Notes: generated by a model not told the origin, from the letters alone. Shown: positions 9,009-18,188, counted from the stretch's first letter. The stretch: 64,000 nucleotides of DNA from Roseovarius salincola (GCF_026891095.1 NZ_JAPTNL010000003.1:186001-250000), one strand, 5' to 3'. A program made the numbers and translations.

Positions 9009-9920
9009 ATGTCCATCAGACCCGTCCTCGAAACCCGCGCCGCCCAGCCCACGATGGAAGGGGCCGGTGTCCACCTGCACCGCGCCTTCGGCTTTCACAA
9101 ACCATCCGAGCTGGACCCGTTCCTGCTGTTCGACGATTTTCGCAACGAAGACCCGGCGCATTATGCCCAAGGATTCCCCTGGCACCCGCATCGCGGCATC
9201 GAGACCATCACCTATGTCCTTTCGGGCAGCGTCGAACATGGCGACAGCCTCGGCAATCGCGGCGCGCTCGGGGCGGGCGACGTGCAATGGATGACCGCCG
9301 GGTCCGGCATCATGCACCAGGAAATGCCGAAAGGGAACGCACAGGGTCAGATGCATGGCTTCCAGCTCTGGGCCAATCTGCCCTCATCGCTCAAGATGAC
9401 CGCGCCGCGCTACCAGGACGTGAAGGCCCCCGACATCCCCGAGGTGATCGACGACGACGGCACGGTCGTGCGCGTGGTGGTCGGCAGTTTCTGGGGGCGG
9501 CGCGGCCCGGTCGACGGCATTGCCGCCGATCCGCAATACCTCGATATCTCGGTGCCGCCGGGCGTGAAAAAGACCCTTCCCGTCGATACCTACCGGCGTG
9601 CCTTCGCCTATGTGTTCGAGGGCGCTGGCGCCTTTGCCGATGCCAGCCAGCCACAGGGCGTGCTTCTGGAAAAAGAGGTCATGGGCCAGGAGGTCAATAT
9701 CCGCGACATGTCCGGCGACCGCACCCTGATCCGCTTTGGCACCGGCGACGAGGTGACGGTGCAGGCCGGCGAGAACGGCATCCGCTTCCTGCTGGTCTCG
9801 GGCGCGCCCATAGCCGAGCCCGTCGCCTGGCACGGCCCGATCGTCATGAATACCGGCGAAGAGCTGCAACAGGCGATGCGCGAACTGCGCAACGGCACCT
9901 TCATCAAGCCCGCGCATTGA
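9009..9920 (+). CDS. Pirin family protein
   Basis: 303-aa bicupin protein. The metal-binding histidines of pirins are visible in the N-terminal cupin (PWHPHRGIETITY, then VEHGD), followed by the GSGIMHQEMP segment. Bacterial pirins are cytosolic and have been linked to quercetin oxidation and to redox-dependent regulation of partner enzymes; the actual role here is unknown. The ATG at 9009 follows AGAAGGAGA. Single gene, with a convergent neighbour downstream. Confidence 0.92.
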   Translation: MSIRPVLETRAAQPTMEGAGVHLHRAFGFHKPSELDPFLLFDDFRNEDPAHYAQGFPWHPHRGIETITYVLSGSVEHGDSLGNRGALGAGDVQWMTAGSGIMHQEMPKGNAQGQMHGFQLWANLPSSLKMTAPRYQDVKAPDIPEVIDDDGTVVRVVVGSFWGRRGPVDGIAADPQYLDISVPPGVKKTLPVDTYRRAFAYVFEGAGAFADASQPQGVLLEKEVMGQEVNIRDMSGDRTLIRFGTGDEVTVQAGENGIRFLLVSGAPIAEPVAWHGPIVMNTGEELQQAMRELRNGTFIKPAH

Positions 9921-9976
9921 ACAGGTCAGCGGATGCGCCCCGCGCTGCGTGGCGGCCTTCAGGGCGATGCTCGTCG

Positions 9977-11122
9977 TTACGCCACCGGCATGGCGACGTC
10001 CCGCCGCGTTGTTTCGATTTCCACCACCGCCTTACCGTTCTTCTGGTGTCGCCGCGCCAGTTGCTGGCCCTTGCGTGCGCTCGAAAACTGGCGAATGGGG
10101 CGGGGCGGCTCGGACATGTATCTGAGCTCCGGGAACAGCTCCAGGATTTCGGCGCGCGATTGCGGACATAACGAGCGCATCGCCATCGGGCCGGTATAAA
10201 GGCTCTCGGTCAGGGCGCCGTTTGCAAAGATGATCTCGTGCCGGTCGAACAGCAGGTGGAAATACTCCACCTCCCCTGCTTCCTCGACAATCTCGACCCC
10301 GTCCAGCGCCAGCAGGTGCTTGGCTGCAACCAGAACCTCGCCAGCCGCGAACATCCGCTTAACGAAGGTCGAACGCACCAGCATCCTGTGCTGCTGCGGC
10401 ACCATCAGATCCTTGGTCGGCAGGCTCTCGCCCAGGGATCCGGCGCGGATGCGGATCGGGCGCATATGCGGCGCGGCGCGTATCTCGGCACGGCTCAGGC
10501 AGCGCCTGCCGATCCACCGGATCGGCTGACAGCCGTGATCGAGCGTTACCACCGGATCCCCGGGGCCAAGGTCCTCGACCGCGACCGGCCCGCGATCGGT
10601 ATCGATAAGGGAGCCGCGCGCAAAGCAGATGAGGCTGGAATACGCGACGGTCGGGTCGGAATCCGGCGTACTCCCAAGAAGCGACGGCGCGTCATAGCTG
10701 ACATAGTATGTGACAGTCGGATCGATTGGCCGCTCCGAGGCAAAGCCCACCACCGTATTGCCAATGAGCAGGTCCGTCGCCGTGACAGCATATATTCGAA
10801 ACGATTCTCCTGTCGCCGGATCGGTCAGCGTATAGGCATATTCAGGTTCGATCCCGCCATCGAGATTGAACAGGCTGGTCGAGGAGGTCGAGGTTTGTGC
10901 TCCGATCAGACCGACATCGCCATCCTCGAACGTGGCGTCATCGTCGTCGACGGTGATGACCTCGCCGTTCAGATTGCCGAATGTGACAGTCGCGCCGTCA
11001 GCATCATTATCCCCGGTCGAACTGTTCGGAAAGAAGCTCGACTCCGGCGTGGACAGGACATTCGTCTCGGAATATTGCGTGACACTGTTGGTATTGTAGA
11101 GAAGCAGATCATAGCTTGGCAT
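9977..11122 (-). CDS. Hint-domain protein (Rhodobacterales type)
   Basis: 381 aa. Residues 1-160 are an acidic, Ser/Thr/Asp-rich domain with no recognised fold. From C166 a Hint (hedgehog/intein) domain begins with ICFARGSLIDTDRGPVAVED and continues to HLLFDRHEIIFANGALTES. In this bacterial family the Hint domain usually stands at the C-terminus of a secreted protein, and the cleavage chemistry is assumed from inteins. There is no ordinary signal peptide, so export, if any, would be by another route such as type I secretion. The start at 11122 follows GGAGTG. The long frame to 11227 has no better ribosome site. Confidence 0.8.
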   Translation of the reverse strand: MPSYDLLLYNTNSVTQYSETNVLSTPESSFFPNSSTGDNDADGATVTFGNLNGEVITVDDDDATFEDGDVGLIGAQTSTSSTSLFNLDGGIEPEYAYTLTDPATGESFRIYAVTATDLLIGNTVVGFASERPIDPTVTYYVSYDAPSLLGSTPDSDPTVAYSSLICFARGSLIDTDRGPVAVEDLGPGDPVVTLDHGCQPIRWIGRRCLSRAEIRAAPHMRPIRIRAGSLGESLPTKDLMVPQQHRMLVRSTFVKRMFAAGEVLVAAKHLLALDGVEIVEEAGEVEYFHLLFDRHEIIFANGALTESLYTGPMAMRSLCPQSRAEILELFPELRYMSEPPRPIRQFSSARKGQQLARRHQKNGKAVVEIETTRRDVAMPVA

Positions 11123-11452
11123 CGAAACACACTCCAACTCAGGCAACACATGCCACTTGTCCACTGGGCATGGCCCGCGCCACAAGCATGCCCAACCGTC
11201 TTGCGCGCTCCCGCCGAGCAGCGCCATGATACTAAGCCATGCCTAACAAACGGTTAGGCGGCCACTCGTTTTAGCCCGGCAATCGGGCAAGAGTTTGTTG
11301 GCTTTGTGCACTTCCCGGTACAAGTCAGGGTTGCGCTTTCGTCATGCGCCGCCCGCTCCGGCAATCCTCGCCGCCGCGGTCCACGGCACCGACGCGATAC
11401 CGACCTGATGCCGACGCGACGCCGAAGCGATTTGTCTTTTGAAGACAGTCTG
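11123..11452. other. 330-bp intergenic region holding an 11-bp periodic repeat
   Basis: Lies between the stop of the TetR gene and the start of the Hint gene, both on the minus strand. It holds the Hint-gene promoter and leader and, at 11388-11431, a four-unit tandem repeat described separately. No other coding frame with a plausible start was seen. Confidence 0.5.
11388..11431. repeat. Period-11 tandem repeat, copy A
   Basis: Four consecutive 11-bp units: accgacgcgat, accgacctgat, gccgacgcgac and gccgaagcgat. Two more copies of the same element occur at 24590 and 53943. It sits 21 bp past the stop codon of the minus-strand TetR gene. The period is near one helical turn. The function is unknown. 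Confidence 0.75.
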
Positions 11453-12061
11453 CTAACCGTGATTCGGCAGCTCTGGCGCCGATACGGCCTTGCGCACCAT
11501 GTCCCAGTGCAGCTGCTCGATCTGGGGCAGACTCAGCCGCCCGCCTTCCCGGAACCAGGTATTGACCCCGTTCAGCATGGCGATCACGGCCATTGCCGCG
11601 ATCTTGGGCTCGGCCACCTCGAACGCCCCAAGCTCCACGCCACGGCGCAGGATCGCCTCAAGCTGATCTTCATAGAGCCGTCTAAGCCCCTCGATTTCCT
11701 TGAAGTTTTCGGGTGAAAGGTTCCGCAGCTCCATGTAGGAAATAAACACCTCGTCGGGGCGATCATGGTGGAAACGGATGTGGAAACGGGTAAAATTCTC
11801 CAGCGCCGCCAGCGGCTCCACCGGGCCGGGCGCCGTCTCGCGGGCGGCCAGCAGGTCATCCATATGGCCTTTCATCAGGTCGAACAGCAGGCTTTGCTTG
11901 TCAGGCGTGTAATTATAAAGCGCTCCCGCCTGAACCCCGACTTCACCCGCTATTTGTCTCATGGAAACAGCGGCATAGCCATGGGACGCAAACAATCGCA
12001 ACGCCGCCTTCCGCACCCGCGGGCCGGTGATGTCCGAATGCGATCCCTGTGTCCTGGCCAT
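11453..12061 (-). CDS. TetR family transcriptional regulator
   Basis: 202 aa with the start MARTQGSH at 12061. The N-terminal helix-turn-helix covers about residues 15-60 (VRKAALRLFASHGYAAVSM, then IAGEVGVQAGALYNYTPDK). The C-terminal ligand-binding domain is of the kind seen in regulators of fatty-acid or acyl-CoA genes, but the ligand cannot be assigned. An upstream TTG at 12091 would lie inside the palindrome at 12077-12090, so the later ATG is preferred. Probably autoregulated, and may also control the divergent lipoprotein gene. Confidence 0.9.
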   Translation of the reverse strand: MARTQGSHSDITGPRVRKAALRLFASHGYAAVSMRQIAGEVGVQAGALYNYTPDKQSLLFDLMKGHMDDLLAARETAPGPVEPLAALENFTRFHIRFHHDRPDEVFISYMELRNLSPENFKEIEGLRRLYEDQLEAILRRGVELGAFEVAEPKIAAMAVIAMLNGVNTWFREGGRLSLPQIEQLHWDMVRKAVSAPELPNHG

Positions 12062-12076
12062 GGCATCAGGGTTATC

Positions 12077-12090
12077 TGAACGCCTGTTCA
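12077..12090. promoter_or_regulatory. Palindromic operator, probably for the adjacent TetR protein
   Basis: TGAAC-GCCT-GTTCA, a perfect inverted repeat with 5-bp arms, lies 16 bp upstream of the TetR start and 76 bp upstream of the divergent lipoprotein gene. TetR family proteins commonly bind such sites at their own promoters. The assignment is by position and form only. Confidence 0.5.
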
Positions 12091-12165
12091 AATCAAAGCC
12101 CCCGCTTGCCCTCGGCGGTGAAACAGTGGCATGAGGGAAACAACCGCCCCGTCCCGAGATCGCCC

Positions 12166-12486
12166 ATGCGCCTCTTTGCCCTTGCCCCGTTGACCCTGAT
12201 CGCCCTGTCCGCCACCGGCTGCACCCGGTTTCCCGAGCTCGACGAGACGATCGACGACGAGATGCGCGCCGCGCCCTACATGGATCTCGTGCCCAGCGAA
12301 TCCCTTCAGGCCCGCGCCGCCGAGCCCACTGTCACCGAGCAGGATGAAACCGATGTCGAAGACCGCGCCGAAACCCTGCGCGATCGCGCTGCCCAACTGA
12401 GCGGATCGGTCATCGACAACGAGACGCGCGACCGCATGGCCCGCGGCATCCAGTCACCGGACCCCCAAGCCTCCGACGCTCAGTAA
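12166..12486 (+). CDS. Small lipoprotein, unknown function
   Basis: 106 aa. The lipobox LSATGC places the lipidated Cys at residue 19; Thr at +2 suggests outer-membrane sorting. The mature part is acidic and largely helical or disordered, with Glu/Asp/Arg-rich heptad-like segments. It lies between the divergent TetR gene and hom. The start is the ATG at 12166, the first that gives a signal peptide. Confidence 0.75.
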   Translation: MRLFALAPLTLIALSATGCTRFPELDETIDDEMRAAPYMDLVPSESLQARAAEPTVTEQDETDVEDRAETLRDRAAQLSGSVIDNETRDRMARGIQSPDPQASDAQ

Positions 12487-12584
12487 TCCCCGCCGTCCCC
12501 ACGAAAAACCCGCGTTGCAAGGCGCCTGCGAACCCGTTACATCGCGTTTTCATAGCCCTATTCCCGTGACGATTGGAGACCGAC

Positions 12585-13871
12585 ATGACCGAACCCCTGC
12601 GCCTTGGCATCGCCGGACTGGGCACCGTCGGCACCGGTGTCGTCAAGATCGTCCGCCAGAAAGCCAGCCTTCTGGCAGCCCGCGCAGGTCGCCCAGTGGT
12701 GATCAGCGCCGTCTCGGCGCGCACCCGCGACAAGGATCGCGGCGTGTCCCTTGACGCCTACGCCTGGGAGGACGACCCCGTTGCACTGGCCCGTCGCGAT
12801 GACGTGGACGTATTCGTCGAATTGATGGGCGGCAGCGACGGCCCGGCCAAGGCCGCGACCGAAGCCGCCATCGCCGCGGGCAAGGATGTCGTCACCGCCA
12901 ACAAGGCAATGCTGGCGTTGCATGGCCAAGCCCTTGCAATCGCTGCGGAATCCGCAGGTCACGTGCTGCGCTTCGAGGCCGCCGTCGCGGGCGGCATCCC
13001 GGTCGTCAAGGCTCTGACCGAAGGGCTTGCGGGCAACGACATCACCCGCGTGATGGGCGTGATGAATGGCACCTGCAACTATATCCTGACCCGGATGCAG
13101 GCCACCGGCCAGGGCTATAACACCCTGTTCGAGGAAGCCGACAAGCTGGGCTATCTCGAAGCCGATCCCAATCTCGATGTCGGCGGGATCGACGCCGGGC
13201 ACAAGCTGGCGCTCTTGTCCTCCATCGCTTTTGGCACGCAGGTCGATTTCGCCGCCATCGAACTCGAGGGGATCGAGCGCGTCACGCTGGCCGATATCCG
13301 CCATGCAGACGACATGGGCTATCGCATCAAGCTTCTCGGCGTCGCCCAGATGACCGGGCGGGGGCTCGAGCAGCGCATGTCGCCCTGCCTCGTGCCCGCC
13401 GACAGCCCGCTGGGGCAGCTTGAAGGGGGCACCAATATGGTCGTCCTGGAAGGCGACATGGTCGAGCAGATCGTGATGCGCGGCCCCGGCGCGGGCGAAG
13501 GCCCCACCGCCAGCGCGGTGATGAGCGACGTGATGGATATCGCGCGCGGCTGCCGGGTATCAACCTTCGGCCAGCCCGCCGCCGGCCTGCAACCGCCCAA
13601 ACCGGCCCGCGTCGCAACGCCCGCGCCCTATTACCTGCGCATCCTGCTCGAGGACAAGCCCGGCGCGCTGGCCAAGGTTGCGGCCGTGCTGGGCGAGGCG
13701 GGCATCTCGATCAACCGCATGCGCCAGTATCGCCATGACGACACCACCGCCCCGGTGCTGATCGTGACCCACAAGACCACCCGCAGCGCGCTGGACAGCG
13801 CGCTCGATGCGATGTCGCGCCTCGACGTCATTTCGGACGAACCCGTCGCCCTGCGCATCGAAACCTTATGA
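12585..13871 (+). CDS. hom: Homoserine dehydrogenase
   Basis: Reduces aspartate semialdehyde to homoserine, the branch point to threonine and methionine. 428 aa. N-terminal NAD(P) motif GIAGLGTVGTGVV (about residues 8-20), the GKDVVTANKAML segment, the catalytic domain (about 140-320), and a C-terminal ACT domain (about 350-425) that in this family gives feedback control by threonine. The ATG at 12585 has GGAG six bases before it; a TTG at 12573 is less likely. glpX follows 85 bp downstream and recJ 15 bp after that. Confidence 0.96.
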   Translation: MTEPLRLGIAGLGTVGTGVVKIVRQKASLLAARAGRPVVISAVSARTRDKDRGVSLDAYAWEDDPVALARRDDVDVFVELMGGSDGPAKAATEAAIAAGKDVVTANKAMLALHGQALAIAAESAGHVLRFEAAVAGGIPVVKALTEGLAGNDITRVMGVMNGTCNYILTRMQATGQGYNTLFEEADKLGYLEADPNLDVGGIDAGHKLALLSSIAFGTQVDFAAIELEGIERVTLADIRHADDMGYRIKLLGVAQMTGRGLEQRMSPCLVPADSPLGQLEGGTNMVVLEGDMVEQIVMRGPGAGEGPTASAVMSDVMDIARGCRVSTFGQPAAGLQPPKPARVATPAPYYLRILLEDKPGALAKVAAVLGEAGISINRMRQYRHDDTTAPVLIVTHKTTRSALDSALDAMSRLDVISDEPVALRIETL

Positions 13872-13956
13872 GACACCCTGCCCCGCCCCGCAACACTTGT
13901 GCCATAGCCGCCCTGCCGCTAATGCTTTCGGGGTTTTGAAGAAACAAGGAACCGCC

Positions 13957-14919
13957 ATGACCGCCGCCGATTTCAACGACCGCATGCTTTCACTGGGCCT
14001 TGCCCGCGTGTCCGAGGCCGCCGCCCTGGCCTGCGCCGACCTGATCGGTCGCGGCGACGAGAAAGCCGCCGACCAGGCGGCAGTGAACGCCATGCGCGAG
14101 CAACTCGACATGCTCGACATCAAGGGCGTCGTGGTGATCGGCGAGGGTGAGCGCGACGAGGCACCGATGCTCTATATCGGCGAAGAGGTCGGCACCGGAA
14201 ACGGCCCCGGAGTCGATATCGCGCTCGATCCCCTGGAAGGCACGACCCTGACCGCCAAGGCGATGCCCAATGCGCTGACCGTGATCGCCATGGCGCCGCG
14301 CGGCACGCTGCTGCATGCGCCGGATGTGTACATGGACAAGCTCGCCATCGGGCCGGGCTATGACAAGGACGTGGTCTCGCTCGACATGTCGCCGCGCGAA
14401 CGCGTCGAGGCGCTGGCCGCAGCCAAGGGCTGCAAGCCCTCGGAAATCACCGTCTGCATTCTTGAACGGCCCCGCCACCAGGAAATGATCGACGGCGTGC
14501 GCTCGACCGGCGCCTCGATCTACATGATCACCGATGGCGACGTGGCTGGCGTCATGCATTGCGCCGAAGCCGAGATGACCGGCATCGACATGTATATGGG
14601 CGCAGGCGGCGCGCCCGAGGGTGTTCTGGCCGCCAGTGCGCTCAAATGCATGGGCGGGCAGATGTGGGGCCGCCTGCTGTTTCGCAACGACGACGAAAAG
14701 GGCCGCGCCGCAAAGGCCGGAATCACCGATCTCGACCGCGTCTATGCCCGCGACGAGATGGTGACATCCGATGTCATCCTCGCCGCAACCGGTGTGACCA
14801 ACGGTTCGGTCGTCTCGGGGATCAAACGCCGTCCCGGCTATGTCGAGACCGAAACCGTGCTGATGCGGTCCAAGACCGGTTCGCTGCGCCGGATGATCTA
14901 CCGCAACCCGATCCGCTGA
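13957..14919 (+). CDS. glpX: Class II fructose-1,6-bisphosphatase GlpX
   Basis: Hydrolyses fructose-1,6-bisphosphate in gluconeogenesis. 320 aa, the usual length. Shows the metal/phosphate motif IGEGERDEAPM at about 61-71 and DPLEGT at 91-96, both hallmarks of the class II family. The start MTAADFN at 13957 follows AAGGAA; the open frame extends upstream into hom but without conserved sequence. Lies between hom and recJ, an order I recall as common in Rhodobacteraceae. Confidence 0.96.
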   Translation: MTAADFNDRMLSLGLARVSEAAALACADLIGRGDEKAADQAAVNAMREQLDMLDIKGVVVIGEGERDEAPMLYIGEEVGTGNGPGVDIALDPLEGTTLTAKAMPNALTVIAMAPRGTLLHAPDVYMDKLAIGPGYDKDVVSLDMSPRERVEALAAAKGCKPSEITVCILERPRHQEMIDGVRSTGASIYMITDGDVAGVMHCAEAEMTGIDMYMGAGGAPEGVLAASALKCMGGQMWGRLLFRNDDEKGRAAKAGITDLDRVYARDEMVTSDVILAATGVTNGSVVSGIKRRPGYVETETVLMRSKTGSLRRMIYRNPIR

Positions 14920-14934
14920 CGTTGCGGGCCGGGG

Positions 14935-16686
14935 GTGGATGCCTATCTCGGAATTGAAAGCTCCCTGACCGGGCGGCGATGGATCGGCCCCGGCACGGAA
15001 ATCGACCGCATGGCCGAGGCAATGACCCAGGCCACCGCCCTGCCCCGCCCGCTGTGCCAGACGCTCGCGCGCCTTGGCGTCGGCACCGATGAGGCCGAAG
15101 CCTACCTGGTCCCGGCGCTGCGGGACCTCTTGCCCGATCCGCGCAGCCTCAAGGACATGGAAGCCGCCGCCAAGCGGTTCCTTCAGGCGGTGCGCGACGG
15201 GCAGCGGGTCGCGATCTTTGCCGATTATGACGTGGATGGCGGCGCCTCGGCGGCGCTGCTGCTGGACTGGCTGCACCGGATGGGCCAAAGCGCCACGCTT
15301 TACGTCCCCGACCGGATCGACGAGGGTTACGGCCCCAACGTGCCCGCCATGTCCGAACTTGCCGCGCATCACGACCTGATCGTCTGCGTCGATTGCGGCA
15401 CGGTCAGCCATGACGCCATCGCCGCCGCCAAGGGCGCCGATGTGGTGATCCTCGACCACCACCTGGGCGGCGAGACCCTGCCCGATGCGCTGGCCGTGGT
15501 GAACCCCAACCGGCAGGACGAATCCGGCGATCTTGCGCATCTGTGCGCCGCGGCGGTCGTGTTTCTGATGCTGGTCGAGGCGGGCCGCCAACTGCGCGAG
15601 GCCGGGCAAAAGGGCCCCGACCTCATGGCGATGCTGGATCTTGTGGCGCTGGCCACCGTGGCCGACGTCGCGCCGCTCAAGGGGGTGAACCGCGCCTTCG
15701 TGCGCCAGGGGCTGCGGGTGATGGCGCATCGCGCCCGCCCGGGGCTTGTGGCGCTCTGCGATGTGGGACGGCTTGATAGCGCGCCCGCCGCCTATCACCT
15801 TGGATTTGTCCTAGGGCCGCGCATCAACGCGGGCGGGCGCATCGGCAAGGCCGATCTTGGCGCGCGCCTGCTGGCCACGCGCGACCCCGCCGAGGCCCGC
15901 GCCATGGCCGAGCGGCTGGATCAGCTCAACTCCGAGCGTCGCGAAGTCGAAGCCCAGGTGCGCGCCGCCGCCCTGGAACAGGCCGAAGCGCGCGGCTTCG
16001 ATGCGCCGCTGGTCTGGGCGGCGGGCGAGGGCTGGCATCCCGGCGTCGTCGGCATCGTCGCCTCTCGCCTCAAGGAACTGACCAACCGGCCCGCCATCGT
16101 GATCGGCCTCGACGGCGACGAGGGCAAGGGCTCGGGGCGGTCGGTCTCGGGGGTGGACCTTGGCGCCTCGATCCAGCGCCTCGCCGCCGAGGGCCTGCTG
16201 ATCAAGGGCGGCGGGCACCGCATGGCTGCCGGGCTGAGCGTGGCACGCGACCGCATCGACGCGGCGATGGCGCGCCTGTCCGAACTGCTGGCCCGTCAGG
16301 GCGCGGGCATGGCCGGGCCTGCCGATCTGCGCCTTGACGGGCTGTTGATGCCCGGCGCCGCGACCGTGGAACTGGTCGAACAGATCGAATCCGCCGGTCC
16401 TTTCGGCGCAGGCGCGCCGGGTCCGCGCTATGTGTTCCCCGACATGAGCATCGGCTTTGCCAAACGGGTGGGCGAGTCGCACCTGAAACTGCGCTTTGGC
16501 GACGGTTTGTCAGGGCAACTCGACGCCATCGCCTTCGGCGCCTTCGACGGGCCCTTGGGCCAGGCACTCGAACAGCATGGCGGCGCGCGCTTCCACCTTG
16601 CTGGGCGGCTCGACATCAACCACTGGGGTGGCCGCCAGACCGTGCAATTGCGCCTCGAAGACGCCGCGCCTGCGCGGAAAGCGTGA
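14935..16686 (+). CDS. recJ: Single-stranded-DNA-specific exonuclease RecJ
   Basis: 5'-3' single-strand exonuclease used in recombination and mismatch repair. 583 aa with a GTG start 15 bp after glpX. DHH-family motifs are in place: ADYDVDG at 96-102, CVDCGT at about 151, LDHHLGG at 173-179, and the C-terminal DHHA1 motif GGGHRMAAG. An OB-fold region follows. The last functional gene before tRNA-Glu on this strand. Confidence 0.95.
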   Translation: MDAYLGIESSLTGRRWIGPGTEIDRMAEAMTQATALPRPLCQTLARLGVGTDEAEAYLVPALRDLLPDPRSLKDMEAAAKRFLQAVRDGQRVAIFADYDVDGGASAALLLDWLHRMGQSATLYVPDRIDEGYGPNVPAMSELAAHHDLIVCVDCGTVSHDAIAAAKGADVVILDHHLGGETLPDALAVVNPNRQDESGDLAHLCAAAVVFLMLVEAGRQLREAGQKGPDLMAMLDLVALATVADVAPLKGVNRAFVRQGLRVMAHRARPGLVALCDVGRLDSAPAAYHLGFVLGPRINAGGRIGKADLGARLLATRDPAEARAMAERLDQLNSERREVEAQVRAAALEQAEARGFDAPLVWAAGEGWHPGVVGIVASRLKELTNRPAIVIGLDGDEGKGSGRSVSGVDLGASIQRLAAEGLLIKGGGHRMAAGLSVARDRIDAAMARLSELLARQGAGMAGPADLRLDGLLMPGAATVELVEQIESAGPFGAGAPGPRYVFPDMSIGFAKRVGESHLKLRFGDGLSGQLDAIAFGAFDGPLGQALEQHGGARFHLAGRLDINHWGGRQTVQLRLEDAAPARKA

Positions 16687-16805
16687 TCCTTGCCCGCCAC
16701 CGCGCGCGCCCTGGCGCATATCGCACTCGACCGCGTGCATTTTTTGCAAAATGCCTCTTGCGTCGGCCTCTGCTTTTTTCTAGGTAACGCCTCACGCCAC
16801 GGCAT

Positions 16806-16880
16806 GGCCCGTTCGTCTATCGGTTAGGACGCCAGGTTTTCAACCTGGAAAGAGGGGTTCGATTCCCCTACGGGCTGCCA
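16806..16880 (+). tRNA. tRNA-Glu (UUC)
   Basis: 75 nt including an encoded CCA. Acceptor GGCCCGT pairs with ACGGGCT (first pair G-U), anticodon arm CCAGG/CCTGG encloses the loop TTTTCAA giving anticodon TTC, and the T arm GGGG-TTCGATT-CCCC is canonical. Confidence 0.97.
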
Positions 16881-17072
16881 TTTTGCCCCAGCACCACCCA
16901 AAAACCACCCGGACAAGGCCGCTTGCAGGCCTTGGCGCTGTTCTCCTGTCCCTCTCGCAACCGTTCAGCCGCCTTCAGAATGTTGTCCTTGCGACATTCG
17001 CGTTGCAGTCATGCCGGACAGGTGAGATTGAAAGCGCTGTGATGACAGCACATTCATCCCGGAGGACAACGC

Positions 17073-18188
17073 GTGACAGTCTCGATCGGCATCGGCCCCA
17101 ATATCCGCAAATCCGCCTATTTCGACGCCACTGTGCGCGATGGCGTCCGGTGTTTCTCGGTCTATAACCACATGTATATCCCGGCCCATTTCGGCGACCC
17201 CGAGGCCGAATATGACCGGTTGCTGAACGGCGTCGCCATGTGGGACGTCGGCGCGCAGCGTCAGGTCGAACTGACCGGCCCCGATGCGGGGCGGCTGGCG
17301 CAATACCTGACGCCGCGCAACCTTGCCAAGACCCGCGTCGGCCAGGGCCGCTATGTCCCGCTTTGCGATCACGATGGCTGGCTGATCAACGACCCAGTCC
17401 TTCTGAAACTGGCCGGGGATCGCTACTGGCTATCGGTCGCCGACAGCGACATCCACCTCTGGGCCGCGGCCATCGGCCGTGAAAAGGGCTGGGACGTCGC
17501 TGTCAGCGAACCCGATGTCTCGCCGATGGCGATACAGGGGCCGAAGGCGGTCGATGTGGCCGCCGCGCTGTTTGGCGACACGGCGCGCGATCTGCGCCAT
17601 TTCGGCTTCGTCTCCACTACGCTTGACGGCATGCCGCTGGTGCTTGCGCGCTCGGGCTGGTCCAGGCAGGACGGATATGAACTCTATCTCATGGACCGTT
17701 CCTGCGGCACGCGGCTCTGGGACAGGGTGAAGGCGGCGGGCGCGCCTTTCGGCATCGGCCCCGGCGCACCCAACGATGTCGAACGGCTGGAAAGCGGGCT
17801 CATTTCCTATGGCGCCGACATGCGCTGGCAGGACCACCGCGCCAACCCGTTCGAGATGGGCTTTGGCGCGCTGATCGACCTTGCGGCAGGTCACGATTTC
17901 GTCGGTCGCGCCGCGCTGGAACGGCTGGCGGCCAGGCCCGTTGCCCGGCGCCGCACCGGGCTGATCGTCGACGGCGATCCGCCCCTGCCCGGCCATCCGG
18001 TAAGGCTGACATGCGATGGCGAGGATGCAGGTTTCGTCAGCGAACTGGCCTGTTCGAAACGGCTTGGCGCGACCATCGCGGTCGGATTGATCGGGGTGGA
18101 GTTTGCCGACGCGTCCGGCGCTCTGGCGGTCATGATCGACGGCGTCGCATACCCTGCGCGCCTGCATGATCTGCCCTTCGTGAACTGA
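17073..18188 (+). CDS. dmdA: DmdA-like dimethylsulfoniopropionate demethylase (GcvT fold)
   Basis: 371 aa tetrahydrofolate-dependent aminomethyltransferase-fold protein. The N-terminal segments (IRKSAYFDA, VYNHMYIP), the middle (VGQGRYVPLCDHDGWLINDP) and EPDVSPMAIQGPK match what I remember of DMSP demethylase DmdA of SAR11 and roseobacters better than glycine cleavage T protein. DmdA removes a methyl group from the algal osmolyte DMSP to give methylmercaptopropionate. Starts with GTG at 17073 after GGAGGACAAC. It stands alone; no dmdB/C/D genes are in the window. A GcvT-related paralog of other substrate range remains possible. Confidence 0.68.
   Translation: MTVSIGIGPNIRKSAYFDATVRDGVRCFSVYNHMYIPAHFGDPEAEYDRLLNGVAMWDVGAQRQVELTGPDAGRLAQYLTPRNLAKTRVGQGRYVPLCDHDGWLINDPVLLKLAGDRYWLSVADSDIHLWAAAIGREKGWDVAVSEPDVSPMAIQGPKAVDVAAALFGDTARDLRHFGFVSTTLDGMPLVLARSGWSRQDGYELYLMDRSCGTRLWDRVKAAGAPFGIGPGAPNDVERLESGLISYGADMRWQDHRANPFEMGFGALIDLAAGHDFVGRAALERLAARPVARRRTGLIVDGDPPLPGHPVRLTCDGEDAGFVSELACSKRLGATIAVGLIGVEFADASGALAVMIDGVAYPARLHDLPFVN

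Noticed and set aside
13990..15798. A 602-codon open frame antisense to glpX and recJ
   Set aside because: High-GC coding DNA often leaves the opposite strand open. The frame crosses two well-defined genes, its product is His/Gly/Arg-rich with no domain, and no ribosome site is evident. The same holds for the long antisense frames over gdhA (3679-5262), the inositol phosphatase/LysR genes (53900-55816) and the CoxL-like gene (58653-60233).
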